A stretch of DNA of 64,000 nucleotides from CAYVQZ01 sp964453435 (lineage in GTDB: Bacteria > Abyssobacteria > SURF-5): contig CAYVQZ010000007.1 of the NCBI GenBank assembly GCA_964453435.1, positions 1 through 64,000 of the forward strand. Direction: 5' to 3'. Positions 1 through 9,307 of this stretch are shown here, piece after piece. Each line of letters starts with the position of its first letter. The first letter of the stretch is position 1. The notes beneath the pieces were generated by a model. The model was not told the origin of the DNA. It saw only the letters and a program-made list of their open reading frames with translations, and ran no database searches. A program made the translations under genes and the position numbers.

Positions 1-94
1 GTTTTTCGCTCTTCTTGATTTCCTTCATGATATCATCCTGGTAGGCAGGCATTGGCCAGCGTTTACCCCATTCTATTATATGGTCGACATTAAA

Positions 95-361
95 TCAACT
101 TCGGTCCATGTCATTCTCCGTCTTCTTAATGAAACGAGGTAATGTGCGAGTAGTGCTAATCTTTTGGTCTTCTTGGATGACTTCCTTGTAGGCCTCGGCG
201 TAGCCCTGCTCGTTGTAGACGTCCCAGCCGAGGGCCTTGAAGAAGGAGTTGAGGAATTCCCGGCGAAGCTGGGCCTCGTTGTATGCGAGCGAGCGGCAGG
301 AGTGGATGTTGCGCTCGAAGCGCTCGATGAGTTCGAGTATTTCGGACGGTATGGATGTCAT
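95..361 (-). pseudogene. N-terminal fragment of a type IIG (Eco57I-like) restriction enzyme
   Basis: The 88-residue product opens with a helical segment (ELIERFERNI) and a block (REFLNSFFKALGWDVYNEQG) that is typical of the N-terminus of Eco57I-like restriction-modification proteins, in which LGWDV..E...Y..AYK is the start of the nuclease domain. Full-length members exceed 900 residues. Similarity stops after VIQED, where the catalytic part should begin, and the frame then runs through unrelated residues to TGA. The same frame stays open beyond the stop towards base 1, without recognisable family sequence. This is a truncated relic, probably non-functional. The family assignment is from motif memory. 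Confidence 0.55.
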
Positions 362-673
362 GCGGTGAGCCGGACCGGCGGGCGCTCAGTATATCGTCCC
401 CGGTCAGGGATTGTTGCCCCGAGCTTACCTCCCGATATCTTGATTACAAAATATCACCTGGTAGTGAAAATGTCAAGCGAGAAAAGCGGAAAGAGAAAAT
501 GTGGGAACACGAATGACGTGAATTGGACAAATGGCACGAATGAAGAACCAAAGACCTGCCTTAGCCACGGATTGACACCGATTATCACGGATTCGGAAAC
601 ACCCGTTCGACAGGCTCAGGGCAAGCTCATGGAGCGAATAAATTACGAATGAAAGGATAAAATGAGACCTCGT
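362..673. other. Non-coding gap with boilerplate dispersed repeat
   Basis: No credible gene. Bases about 540-640 contain low-information strings of a kind scattered through many environmental genomes: a CACGGATT... ACGGATT doublet and a TTCGACAGGCTCAGGGC stretch. They are related in style to the repeat DNA at 1370-2055. Confidence 0.5.
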
Positions 674-1369
674 TTACCCGGACAGAGCGGATATAGTCTC
701 ATCGATGACCGCCAGCAACTCTTTATGGGTGTCAAGCTTCATTTGCCTGATCATATCCCTGTCCTTTTTTAACGGCTTGGCGAAAGCAAGGACTTCCTTC
801 ATCAAATCATCGATATGGACCGCTTTCATCACAATATGGTGCTCCTCGCATTCCTGCGCGGTGAGTCTTCTTCCCGTGTACTGCATCTCCTCAAATTTGT
901 ACATGGGAACGGCGCGTTTCGAGATAGCCGTGAAGACCGGGCCCAGCGGGATACCGATGTCTACTTCGGGAAAACAGACCCATCCTCGGTCAGAACGCAT
1001 AAACCGAAAATCATGAGTGAATGACAGAAACGCTCCTCCGGCAAACGCGTGTCCGGTAATAGCCGCGATTGTCAGCATCGGATACGTCAGCAGACGTCTC
1101 ATGAAGCTGAACATCTCGACAAGGAACCTGTCGCGCAGCTCAGGACCCTCTTCTGCAATTGCAGGGCCCAGCCAGTCGAGGTCTATACCGTTCGACCATA
1201 TCTTTTCATGTGACGACTTCACGACGAGCACCCTGGCGTCGGTCTCGTTCTCGATTTCATCCAACGCGCCCGAGAACGCCTCAAAAAACGCAAAGTTGAA
1301 TCGGTTTTCTCCACTCTTCATCGTCAGCACGGCCACGTGCTCATCCAGTTCGTAGTCGAATATCGCCAT
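674..1369 (-). CDS. Enoyl-CoA hydratase/isomerase (crotonase) family protein
   Basis: A 231-residue crotonase-fold protein. The first oxyanion-hole strand is seen at VLVVKSSHEKIWSNGIDLDWL (around residues 45-65) and the second at ITGHAFAGGAFLS (around 103-116). PEVDIGIPLG follows, which resembles delta3,delta2-enoyl-CoA isomerases (ECI type) more than classical hydratases. It is shorter than the usual 255-260 residues, as ECI-like members often are. It would handle a CoA-thioester double bond in the cytoplasm, in keeping with the acyl-CoA genes elsewhere in the window. ATG at 1369 follows GAAAGGATGAAC, a usable ribosome site. It stands alone between repeat-rich gaps. Confidence 0.85.
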   Translation of the reverse strand: MAIFDYELDEHVAVLTMKSGENRFNFAFFEAFSGALDEIENETDARVLVVKSSHEKIWSNGIDLDWLGPAIAEEGPELRDRFLVEMFSFMRRLLTYPMLTIAAITGHAFAGGAFLSFTHDFRFMRSDRGWVCFPEVDIGIPLGPVFTAISKRAVPMYKFEEMQYTGRRLTAQECEEHHIVMKAVHIDDLMKEVLAFAKPLKKDRDMIRQMKLDTHKELLAVIDETISALSG

Positions 1370-2055
1370 CGTTCATCCTTTCTATCGCGTTCTCACAGGA
1401 TATCTTCGTCGCATATGCGCCTTTCATATCATATCAACCGGGACAACTTTCGGTTTTATCATTACCCGGTCTTGTATCGGCGAGTTCCATATGTTCGCAA
1501 AGACCCATCTTTTGCTGATACTTCCGAGGTCGTCTGCGGACAACAGTATATCAAAAATCAATTCAATTTCCATCAAGGCACAAATGACGCAAAGAGCAAC
1601 TCCGAGCATTGGAGGTCGGTCGTGTTCCAATCAGTTTTTTCAGTCCGCGTCCATTTGCGTTCATCCGCGGTTCCCAAAATCTTTATGTCTTGTTCGTGTA
1701 ATTCGTGTAATTCGTGGTCAACAATACATCAGCGGTTCCCGGTTTTCCTTTGCGTTCTTCGCGTCTTTGCGGTTCGAGGAGTCTTTTCCCTGGTTTCCGC
1801 TTGCACGGAAATGGTCCCGCGGGTCCGCGGGATTTCGCTGCGCTCAACGAAGGTCAGTCGTGTTCCAATCAGTTTTTTCAGTTTGCGTTCATCAGCGTGT
1901 ATCTGCGGTTCCAAAATCTCTGCTGCCCCGATATGTTCGTCCGCTTGCTTCGCGCCGTTCGTTTCTTTCGTTTTCCAAAAGTTTGGTTGCCGCTGCGCTT
2001 CGCCGCGGAAATCCAGCGAACCTGTGGATGACAGGGAGTTCAAAGCTCAAGGTGT
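1370..2055. repeat. Degenerate repeat-filled intergenic region
   Basis: Nearly 700 bases with no credible gene. An imperfect direct repeat of about 65 bp occurs at 1615-1682 and 1852-1919, both starting near GTCGTGTTCCAATCAG and ending near GCGGTTCC. Between them are boilerplate strings (TTCGTGTAATTCGTG, GCGTCTTTGCGGTTC). Bases 1833-1855 recur in inverted orientation at 55836-55858. The repeat block runs directly into the broken end of the hepT fragment, so repeat insertion or recombination probably truncated that gene. Confidence 0.65.
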
Positions 2056-2268
2056 TCAAGGGCGAAGACTAATTTGGTGTGAATTGCGGACTCCGGCGAA
2101 ACCCGGCACATGGAGCGTTCGACTATTTGTCACCGTCCGCCAAAATCTTTTCGCAGACGGTTTTTCGTCCGCAACGAAATCCCGGAAATTCATGCCTCCG
2201 ACGTAGGATGTGATCTTGTCGATTGATTCGAGAATATCATCGAGATAAAGCCGGTAATCCCTACCCAT
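2056..2268 (-). pseudogene. Truncated HepT-like (HEPN/DUF86) toxin
   Basis: The first 35 residues (MGRDYRLYLDDILESIDKI and TSYVGGMNFRDFVADEK) are a standard HepT/DUF86 N-terminus. Everything after DEK is unrelated, and the product stops at 70 residues instead of about 110-115. The catalytic R-x4-6-H motif of HEPN RNases, which lies in the lost C-terminal half, is absent. The junction lies at the edge of the repeat-rich DNA at lower coordinates. It overlaps the end of the upstream nucleotidyltransferase gene by 8 bp, the normal arrangement of MntA-HepT pairs. The toxin is almost certainly dead. Confidence 0.75.
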
Positions 2269-2551
2269 AGATTACCTCTTCGGTGATGTAGGGTTTGAGA
2301 CGGGGCTTGAGGGAATCGGCCAAAACCAGGTCCACGTCTACACCAAAGATGTCCTGCAAGAAGAACTTCAGGTCCATGTAATGGTCGTATGTTGGCCTCT
2401 CGAATTCGACCAGCAGGTCGATATCGCTTCCGGGAACAGCGTTGTCGCGGGCATAGGAGCCGAACAGTCCGACTCTGCGAACACTGAAACGTTCACGCAT
2501 TAGCGCTTCGTGTTCCCTCAGTGTTTCAAGAATCGTCGTTCTTGTAATCAT
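2261..2551 (-). CDS. mntA: MntA-type minimal nucleotidyltransferase (antitoxin)
   Basis: A 96-residue minimal nucleotidyltransferase. The signature GLFGSYARDNAVPGSDIDLL (about residues 27-46) holds the GSY motif and the two metal-binding Asp residues, and a third acidic position is likely in the DVDLVLAD segment. In characterised MntA-HepT systems this protein AMPylates and silences the HepT toxin. Length and order match that pair, but its partner here is truncated, so this is probably an orphan antitoxin. ATG at 2551 is chosen because the family starts within about 25 residues of the GSY motif. Confidence 0.85.
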   Translation of the reverse strand: MITRTTILETLREHEALMRERFSVRRVGLFGSYARDNAVPGSDIDLLVEFERPTYDHYMDLKFFLQDIFGVDVDLVLADSLKPRLKPYITEEVIYG

Positions 2552-2993
2552 AAGGCAATATCAGTCTCATGTGGCGCAGCCCGGCTTCCAATTACCGCGC
2601 CCGGCTTAATGAGAATATTACATTACACCAAGATATTAATCAACCTGCGGATGCTGGGTTCGGACCGTGACCCGTGCTTTTTCACTGAGCGCGCGCCCGC
2701 GGTTCGAATTCGGAAAGGTTTAAGCTCAGGTCTCGCATATGGATACATTGTTGTGTCGCAGGCCCTAATGATTTCTTTGGAGCGTGATTTTGCTCGCTTG
2801 AAAGACAGCAATGAGTGAGCTTATAATATCTCATCGAAAAGGTGTTTTCTGCCGCTGCCTATGGCCGGGGGCTGACGGCGGACCGCACCGGAAGGAAATT
2901 TGTTGCAGCAACGACACGAACATGCTTGTGAATGAACCGGTCCTGTGCCCAGGCGGCGCCAAGAACCATGGAAGATGCGGGGGGTGATGAGCG
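2552..2993. other. Intergenic region without recognisable gene
   Basis: 442 bases between the divergent mntA and histidine kinase genes. An AT-rich patch lies near 2620-2640. I see no convincing promoter, RNA gene or conserved ORF. The last 15 bases (GGGGGG then GTGATGAG) could supply the ribosome site for the kinase. Confidence 0.4.
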
Positions 2994-5900
2994 TTGATAT
3001 CGCAATTTTTTCATCGGATCAGGGAATCTGATAAGGCTCAACTGGCGCCATTGGGATTGCGCTTTGCGCTCGTCGCATTCTTTCTGCTTTTGACTGTTGT
3101 GGCGGCGCCTCTCCTCGGGTTTGAGTTTCTCTTGTTCCCAATTTCTGTCTTATGTCTTGCGGCTTTGGCAGTCAATGGCGTTTTTCTTCTCTGGGTAATA
3201 AAGGGCCGATGGCTCAGGTTTCGAGTCTACATCTCGACGTTCTTCGATCTTATCCTGACCACATTTGCAATGCATTATCTTGGCGGAATCGAGACCCCGT
3301 TCTTCTGGGTGTACGCTCTCATCCTCGCAGCCGTCGCCACGCTGCATGGAGTCAGAATAGGCGTCTACGCTGCGACAGTCAGCACGATAATGTACGCCGG
3401 TCTCCTTTTGGGAGAGTTCTTCCACATAATTCCGCATGTGGACTTTCAGAGGTTGAACCCGGCCTATTTGCATGAAGATGCGTCCTACCTCGTTGTGGTT
3501 CTCCTTAGCAATTCGACCCTTTTCTTTCTCATTGCAGGTGTGTCAGGGCTGCTCTCCGAGCGATTGCTGCGCAGCAGGAATATGTTGAAGAGAGCAGGTG
3601 AAGCGCTCCAGCGGGAGAATGTCGACCGCAAGCAACTGGAGCAATCGTTGCGGGACTCCGAAGCAAAATATCGAAAGCTGATGGAGACCGCCAACGATGC
3701 GATTCTTGTAGCCGATGCCGACACCGGCGAGATTCTGGAAGCAAACAAGCGGGCCGGGGAAATGATGGGCCTGCTTCCCGAACAGATTGTAGGAATGCAC
3801 CAGACCCTGCTTCATCCTCCGCGGGAAGCGGAGCGATATGCGGATTTGTTTCGCAGGTCTGTGGAAGCAGGCGCGGGAATACTCGACGAACCGGATGTCC
3901 ATATCTGTCACAAGAGCGGAAGACAAATTCCTGTCGAGATAAGCGGAAGCGTCATCGACCTCGGCGGCAGGAGAGTGATCCAGGGAATTTTCCACGGCCT
4001 GACAGAGCGCAGGCGAATGGAGAACGAGCTGCGAGAACACCGGGACCGTTTGGAAGAACTCGTAAAAGAGCGGACCCAGGAACTCGCGGAAGTCAACAGA
4101 ATGCTTCGAAGCGAGGTGGACGTGCGGAGGCGCGCGGAGGAGGAGTTGCGGCAAAGCGAGGAGAAATATCGCACACTCGTTGAAAACATGCCCGACCATG
4201 TCCTTCTCCTGGATCAGGAAGGGATGATACTCTATATCAATTTCTCAAAAGAGTTTTCCTCGAGGGTAGAAGTAATCGGTCGCAAGGCGAGCGGTCTCAT
4301 GCAGGAAGAATCCGCAAAGATATATGAGAAAACGCTGCAGAGAACGGTGGAAAGCAAAATGCCGTCGGGGTTGGAGATTGTTTCTGCCTTTGGAAAAACG
4401 TACCGAGTGCGGCTCATCCCCCTCGGCGATAAGATAATGTCGGTGGGAACCGACATCACCGAGCGCAAGCTGGCCGAGGAAGCTTTGCACAAGAGCGAAC
4501 AGAAATACCGTTCCCTGGTCGACCTCACGAGCGATTCCGTGTATGAGCTCGATGAAAAGTTGAGGTACACATATGTCAGCGGCCGCGGAGGGGACATTTC
4601 AGGGCGCAAACCGGAAGACCATATCGGGAAAACGCCGTTTGATTATATGCCGGAAGAAGAAAGGGAAAGGGTGCTGGGATTCCTTCAGGATAAACTCGTC
4701 GCTCCTCAACCCCTCAGGGCATTCGAGAACATCCTCGTCGGCCAAGATGGCCGGCCTGTTGTTGTGGAAACGAGCGCGGTGCCGATTTACGGGGCGCAGG
4801 GAGAGTTTTCCGGCTACCTGTGTGTGGACCGTGATATCACCGAGCGGAAACGAGCCGAGGAGGCGCTCCGGGAATCTGAAGAAAGGTGGCGCTCTCTTGT
4901 GGAAAATGCCCCGGACACAGTCCTCACTGTGGACCGCAAGGGAAAAATTCTTTTTATCAACCGTCCGATTGCGGGTATTGACGCAGAAGATGCCGTGGGA
5001 ACGAGTGTGTTGGACTACGTTGTGCCGGAATATCGAGAAAGAGTTTCGCGGGCGATTCAACGGGTATTCCAAACCGGCCAATCGGATTCATATGAAATTG
5101 TGGCGCGCGGGCCTTCCAATGCGCTGTCCTGGTATGCAACCAATCTTGCGCCCATCAAGTTCAACGGCAAGGTGCAGTCTGCAATAATGATTACAAGGGA
5201 CATCAACGAAAGCAAGTCTGTCGAGTTTCAGCTCCGTCAGCGGGAGGCGCACCTCCAGTCGATACTGGAGACATCGCTTGACGGCATTGCCGTGACTTCC
5301 GAACAGCAGAGGGTGGTCTACGGAAATAGCGCGCTCGCCCATATGTTCGGCTATGACAAGAGCAGCGATGTAATCGATACGGAGACCATCAACTATTTTG
5401 CTCCCGAGAGTTACCCCGTCCTGCAGGCGCTCCGCGAGAGACTTGGCAATCAAGAACCGATTGATGCGGTGGTGGAGTTCAAGGGTAAGAGAAAGAACGG
5501 GAGCGCCTTCGACGCTGAAATGAAGATAAACTTCTTCTTTGATGGAGGTCAAAGGCTGGATGTGGCCGCGATAAGGGATGTAACCGAGAGAAAAAAGATG
5601 GAGCATCAGCTCCGTCAAGCCGGCAAGCTCGCGGCTGTCGGCGAACTGGCCGCCGGAGTGGCTCATGAGATAAACAACCCAATCGCCGCTATCGACGTGC
5701 AGACGGGGCTTCTGCGAGATATCGTTGAAGAGGAACGAGAGAACCTGCGAGAACATTTCCTGAACAGAATCGAAACCTACTTTGGCACTGTCGAGGGACT
5801 GGTTCAAAGGTGCCAGTCGGTAACAAGCAGCCTCTTATCATTTACTCGAATTCCCCAGTACCGCGAGGACGCCGTTGACCTCAACAAGTTGTTGCGACAG

Positions 5901-6347
5901 ACGCTCGACCTCGTGGTTGGTTTGACTGATAAGAATCCAGAAGTCGCATTGCTTCTGGATGAGAGGCTCCCTCTCCTGTCGTGCGACCCGCATCAACTGC
6001 AGCAGGTATTCATAAACCTTCTGAACAACGCCCTCAACGCCATAGATTCGGGCGGAACCATAACCGTTGCCTCCCGTCTGAACGAAGATGGGAGCATTGG
6101 CATACAATTCGAGGACTCCGGATGCGGCATACCCGTGGAGACACAGGAGAGGATTTTCGATCCCTTCTTTACCACAAGGCCTGAAGGGACTGGGATCGGC
6201 CTTTCCATAAGTCACTACACAATCGAACAAATGAATGGGAAGATCAGTGTGAGAAGCGCACCGGGAAAGGGAAGCACATTCACGGTGACTTTGCCGGCAT
6301 CGAGCGGAACGATGGAGAGCCCCGAGGGCGCCTCCATTCCTGAATAG
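2994..6347 (+). CDS. Membrane-bound multi-PAS sensor histidine kinase
   Basis: A 1117-residue sensor. Residues about 20-190 hold five or six membrane helices, followed by a coiled coil. Five PAS domains begin near residues 220, 385, 500, 622 and 745, most introduced by the familiar SExKYRxLVE pattern. The kinase core has the H-box GVAHEINNP with phospho-acceptor His891, an N-box (INLLNNALNAID), a G1 box (EDSGCGIP) and FFTTRPEGTGIGLS. The HEINNP box and FFTTR motif place it among NtrB-like kinases. No response regulator is adjacent, so its partner is elsewhere. The start is TTG at 2994 behind a G-rich ribosome site. It is convergent with the RND exporter. Confidence 0.9.
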   Translation: MISQFFHRIRESDKAQLAPLGLRFALVAFFLLLTVVAAPLLGFEFLLFPISVLCLAALAVNGVFLLWVIKGRWLRFRVYISTFFDLILTTFAMHYLGGIETPFFWVYALILAAVATLHGVRIGVYAATVSTIMYAGLLLGEFFHIIPHVDFQRLNPAYLHEDASYLVVVLLSNSTLFFLIAGVSGLLSERLLRSRNMLKRAGEALQRENVDRKQLEQSLRDSEAKYRKLMETANDAILVADADTGEILEANKRAGEMMGLLPEQIVGMHQTLLHPPREAERYADLFRRSVEAGAGILDEPDVHICHKSGRQIPVEISGSVIDLGGRRVIQGIFHGLTERRRMENELREHRDRLEELVKERTQELAEVNRMLRSEVDVRRRAEEELRQSEEKYRTLVENMPDHVLLLDQEGMILYINFSKEFSSRVEVIGRKASGLMQEESAKIYEKTLQRTVESKMPSGLEIVSAFGKTYRVRLIPLGDKIMSVGTDITERKLAEEALHKSEQKYRSLVDLTSDSVYELDEKLRYTYVSGRGGDISGRKPEDHIGKTPFDYMPEEERERVLGFLQDKLVAPQPLRAFENILVGQDGRPVVVETSAVPIYGAQGEFSGYLCVDRDITERKRAEEALRESEERWRSLVENAPDTVLTVDRKGKILFINRPIAGIDAEDAVGTSVLDYVVPEYRERVSRAIQRVFQTGQSDSYEIVARGPSNALSWYATNLAPIKFNGKVQSAIMITRDINESKSVEFQLRQREAHLQSILETSLDGIAVTSEQQRVVYGNSALAHMFGYDKSSDVIDTETINYFAPESYPVLQALRERLGNQEPIDAVVEFKGKRKNGSAFDAEMKINFFFDGGQRLDVAAIRDVTERKKMEHQLRQAGKLAAVGELAAGVAHEINNPIAAIDVQTGLLRDIVEEERENLREHFLNRIETYFGTVEGLVQRCQSVTSSLLSFTRIPQYREDAVDLNKLLRQTLDLVVGLTDKNPEVALLLDERLPLLSCDPHQLQQVFINLLNNALNAIDSGGTITVASRLNEDGSIGIQFEDSGCGIPVETQERIFDPFFTTRPEGTGIGLSISHYTIEQMNGKISVRSAPGKGSTFTVTLPASSGTMESPEGASIPE

Positions 6348-6583
6348 GTCCAAACCATAGAGGCCGCCTCTACACGGCCTGTTGCCCGAACAGATTTTCC
6401 ATCGAGTCTGACCAATGGTATCGTTGAGCAAGAGGTTTTCCGAATAGCCTGCTCAAGACGGATCATCCATTTTATGACCTTAGGCCGACAGGAATGCGCT
6501 CGGATTTGCCGGAATCGCAGGGGACTGACGGGGCAAAACGGTCCGGAATCGTCTTTCCGGCAAACACGGCGGCGCAGAACCGT

Positions 6584-8980
6584 TCACTTTTTCGAGGGTC
6601 CCGTTTCCGTCGGCTCGGGAGAGGGCGCGGCGACCACCACCTTCGCGAGCCTCTTGCGGAAAACGAACGCCGGCTTGAATACGCACAGGGCGGCGGGCAA
6701 AAGCGTGACGGAACCAAGAAAGCTTATAATCATGCTGAAGGCGAGCAGGCGGCCCATTACCTGGTGGCCGGTGAACTTCGAAACCAGCAACACCACGAAT
6801 CCGGCTGTCACAACCACCGCGTTGTAGAGAATCGCCTTACCGCTTGTCATGAGGGCTCCGGCCGTCACTTCGGAGAGGTCGTCGGTGTCGGCCGCCTGGC
6901 TCTGAAACTTGAAGACCAGGTGAATCGCGTAGTCGACGCCGATGCCCATGGCTATCGCGAACGCGGAGGAATTCGCAAACCCGATGGTGATTCCGAACGT
7001 GCCCATCAACCCGAAACTGACGAGCACCGCCATGGCGATTGGAATGATGGTGTAGACGCCTCCGACAAAGGAGCGGAACAACAGGACCGCCATGACGTAG
7101 ATGACCGCGATCGAGAGCAGAATGCTGCCGAGCATTCCCGTTACGGCGAGTTCGATCACCACGTGCGTGATATACGCGTAGCCGGTCAGATTCGTCGTGA
7201 CGGGTTCGTTCCTGAAGTGTTCCTCGATGTACCGGTTCAGCCGTTCGGCAAGTCCTGCCGCGATTGCGGTATGGTCGTCCTTCAGCATAATCATCACGTT
7301 CGCCCGCTGGTACTCGTAGTCCACGACCTCATCGAAATCGTCCGGGTCGCCGGACATCGAGTAGAGCAGAAGGTACTGGGCGATCGCCTCGCGGCTGTCG
7401 GGAATAGTGTTGAATTCTTCCCGGTCGGCGTTCATCACTTTGTTCATCCGCTTGATGTAGTCGGCAATCGAGAGGCTGCCGCCGACCTCCTCGGTCTGTT
7501 CGGCCAGTTCCTGGAGTCCCGCGATCTTGCGCAGGAGCGACGGCGATTTGATTGCATCGGGCTCGTCGCCCTCCACAACAACATTCATCGATACGATTCC
7601 GTTCATCTTCTCACCGATAAGCTTGGTGGAAATGTATACCTCGCTGTCGTGGGGGAACATCTCGACCCAACTGTCGTTTGCGCGCACCCGCGTAAAGCCC
7701 GCCAGCGCCGCGAGCGCGATGACGCCGAAAAAAATACATGTGGCCACACGGCGTCGGTAGACCACCCGGCCCGTTGCCCCAAGTGCCCGCTCGGAATGCG
7801 ACTGCACCAAAGCGCCGATGTCGCGCCTTCGTTTCGTTCGTTCGGCGACGGCCGGCGCCGGTACCAGCATCAGGCCGGCGGGAATGAATGTGAGCGAGAA
7901 AAGCAGCGCGCACATGATGCCGACGCCGGTGAACAGGCCGAAATACTTTATCGGGATGAGACGCGAAGTATAAAGCGAACCGAAACCGACCGCGGTTGTG
8001 AGCGAACTCATAACGACCGGTTGCCAAATGGTCTTCATTGTTTCCAGCACGATGGATTTTCGGTCGTGCGCGAAGTCGGTCCGCGCTTCTTCATAGTACC
8101 GATTCAGGATGTGGATGCCGTAGGCGCTGCCGATGGCTATCAGAATTACCGGTGTCATGGTCGTCACGTCATATATGGGAACGTTCACGATGGCCATGAT
8201 ACCCATGCTCCACACCACGCTCGTCAAGACAACCAGCAGGGGAAGCACGACGCCGCAGAGGGTCCCGAAAGAGAAATACAACAGAACAATGATGACGGCA
8301 ATGACGATGGGAAACGTCACCCTCAGGTTTCGGACCATGTAGTCCACGAACGTCGCTTCCAGCACCGGCTGGCCCGCTATGTACAGCGTGTCGCCCCCGC
8401 CCTGCTCGCGCTCGACAATTTTCTTGATTTCGTTGTACGCGTGAATCTGCTTTTCCTGCACGTTGATGATTTTCGCCAGGATGACCGCGGTCGTGCCATC
8501 GTCCGACACCAGCCATCCCACGAACATCTCGTTGCCGTAGAGAGCTCCCTTGAGTCGGCCTGTTTCTTCATCGGTTGCGGGCACTTCTTCCATGAGGGGG
8601 GTGACGTCGATGCTGTCTTCGGTTCCGGTGATGTTGTCCATCGAGCTGATGCTCTTGACGTCTTCCTCGCGCTGAGCAATCACATAATCGACACGCGCGA
8701 TTTCCTCCGTGAGTCTCTTTATCTTTGCGAGCGTGCCGGGGTTGAAAATACCGTCGGGGCCATTGTTGTGGACGGCGACAATCAGCGATTCCTGGTAGTT
8801 GAAAATCTCTTTCATCAGGTCTTCATAGATGACAGCGGGATGGTCGTCGGGAAGATACACATCGACGTCGGTCTCCAGGCGCAGTTTCGGAAGTTGGTAG
8901 CCAAGGAACAGCGTGACGGAAACCGTCAGCAGAATGGCAAACCAGGGGAAGCGAATTATGAGCCGGAAGAATCTTTCCAT
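6584..8980 (-). CDS. RND-superfamily (MMPL/Patched-like) exporter
   Basis: A 798-residue membrane protein with the RND duplication: a helix near residues 10-30, a periplasmic loop (about 35-225), helices 2-6 (about 230-370), then a second half with a helix near 410, a loop and a final group of helices from about 615. The GxxxDYxxHL-type sequence GIGVDYAIHL near residue 690 and its first-half counterpart GSAYGIHIL near 290 are hallmarks of MMPL/hopanoid-exporter-like RND proteins. Members typically move lipids or hydrophobic compounds by proton motive force. The substrate is unknown and there is no adjacent membrane-fusion or outer-membrane gene. ATG at 8980. Confidence 0.88.
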   Translation of the reverse strand: MERFFRLIIRFPWFAILLTVSVTLFLGYQLPKLRLETDVDVYLPDDHPAVIYEDLMKEIFNYQESLIVAVHNNGPDGIFNPGTLAKIKRLTEEIARVDYVIAQREEDVKSISSMDNITGTEDSIDVTPLMEEVPATDEETGRLKGALYGNEMFVGWLVSDDGTTAVILAKIINVQEKQIHAYNEIKKIVEREQGGGDTLYIAGQPVLEATFVDYMVRNLRVTFPIVIAVIIVLLYFSFGTLCGVVLPLLVVLTSVVWSMGIMAIVNVPIYDVTTMTPVILIAIGSAYGIHILNRYYEEARTDFAHDRKSIVLETMKTIWQPVVMSSLTTAVGFGSLYTSRLIPIKYFGLFTGVGIMCALLFSLTFIPAGLMLVPAPAVAERTKRRRDIGALVQSHSERALGATGRVVYRRRVATCIFFGVIALAALAGFTRVRANDSWVEMFPHDSEVYISTKLIGEKMNGIVSMNVVVEGDEPDAIKSPSLLRKIAGLQELAEQTEEVGGSLSIADYIKRMNKVMNADREEFNTIPDSREAIAQYLLLYSMSGDPDDFDEVVDYEYQRANVMIMLKDDHTAIAAGLAERLNRYIEEHFRNEPVTTNLTGYAYITHVVIELAVTGMLGSILLSIAVIYVMAVLLFRSFVGGVYTIIPIAMAVLVSFGLMGTFGITIGFANSSAFAIAMGIGVDYAIHLVFKFQSQAADTDDLSEVTAGALMTSGKAILYNAVVVTAGFVVLLVSKFTGHQVMGRLLAFSMIISFLGSVTLLPAALCVFKPAFVFRKRLAKVVVAAPSPEPTETGPSKK

Positions 8981-9307
8981 TCGACGCCTGCCGGAAATGT
9001 GGCCGGAGCCACTTCTTCGCCAAGGTGAGCGTCCGGGGTGCTTACGTGACGACGCATTCTTTCATATGCCGCCACGATTGTCAATGCGGGGAACGCCGGC
9101 TTGAGCCTTCAGGTCGGAAATACATGTCCGCCGAATGGAAAACTGACGACAGTGAATCCGCCCCGCGATTGGACAATCCGTGCTTCGGGGGAGCGGCCGA
9201 TCTGTGCCGCGAATCACGCGAGACGCATGATTCGCCCAGCAAAAAATGTCTGAATTCCCCGGTCAAACCCCGGAATGACATAAAGGCGGGCGATTCCTTA
9301 ACTGCGT
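8981..9307. repeat. Gap with a dispersed-repeat relic
   Basis: No gene. Bases about 9160-9190 (CCGCGATTGGACAATCCGTG then CTTCGGGGGAG) match a dispersed element also seen near 11695, 20868 and 58680. Bases 9255-9290 (TTCCCCGGTCAAACCCCGGA) form a short imperfect palindrome. Confidence 0.5.

Noticed and set aside
1337..2206. 289-codon frame and its overlapping frames across 1337-2206
   Set aside because: The translations are Ser/Arg/Phe-rich, track the repeat DNA and change phase with it. No start context.
6494..9028. 844-codon open frame on the plus strand opposite the RND exporter
   Set aside because: It is the antisense shadow of a clear 798-residue membrane protein. The translation is rich in His, Asp and Arg with no helices or family.
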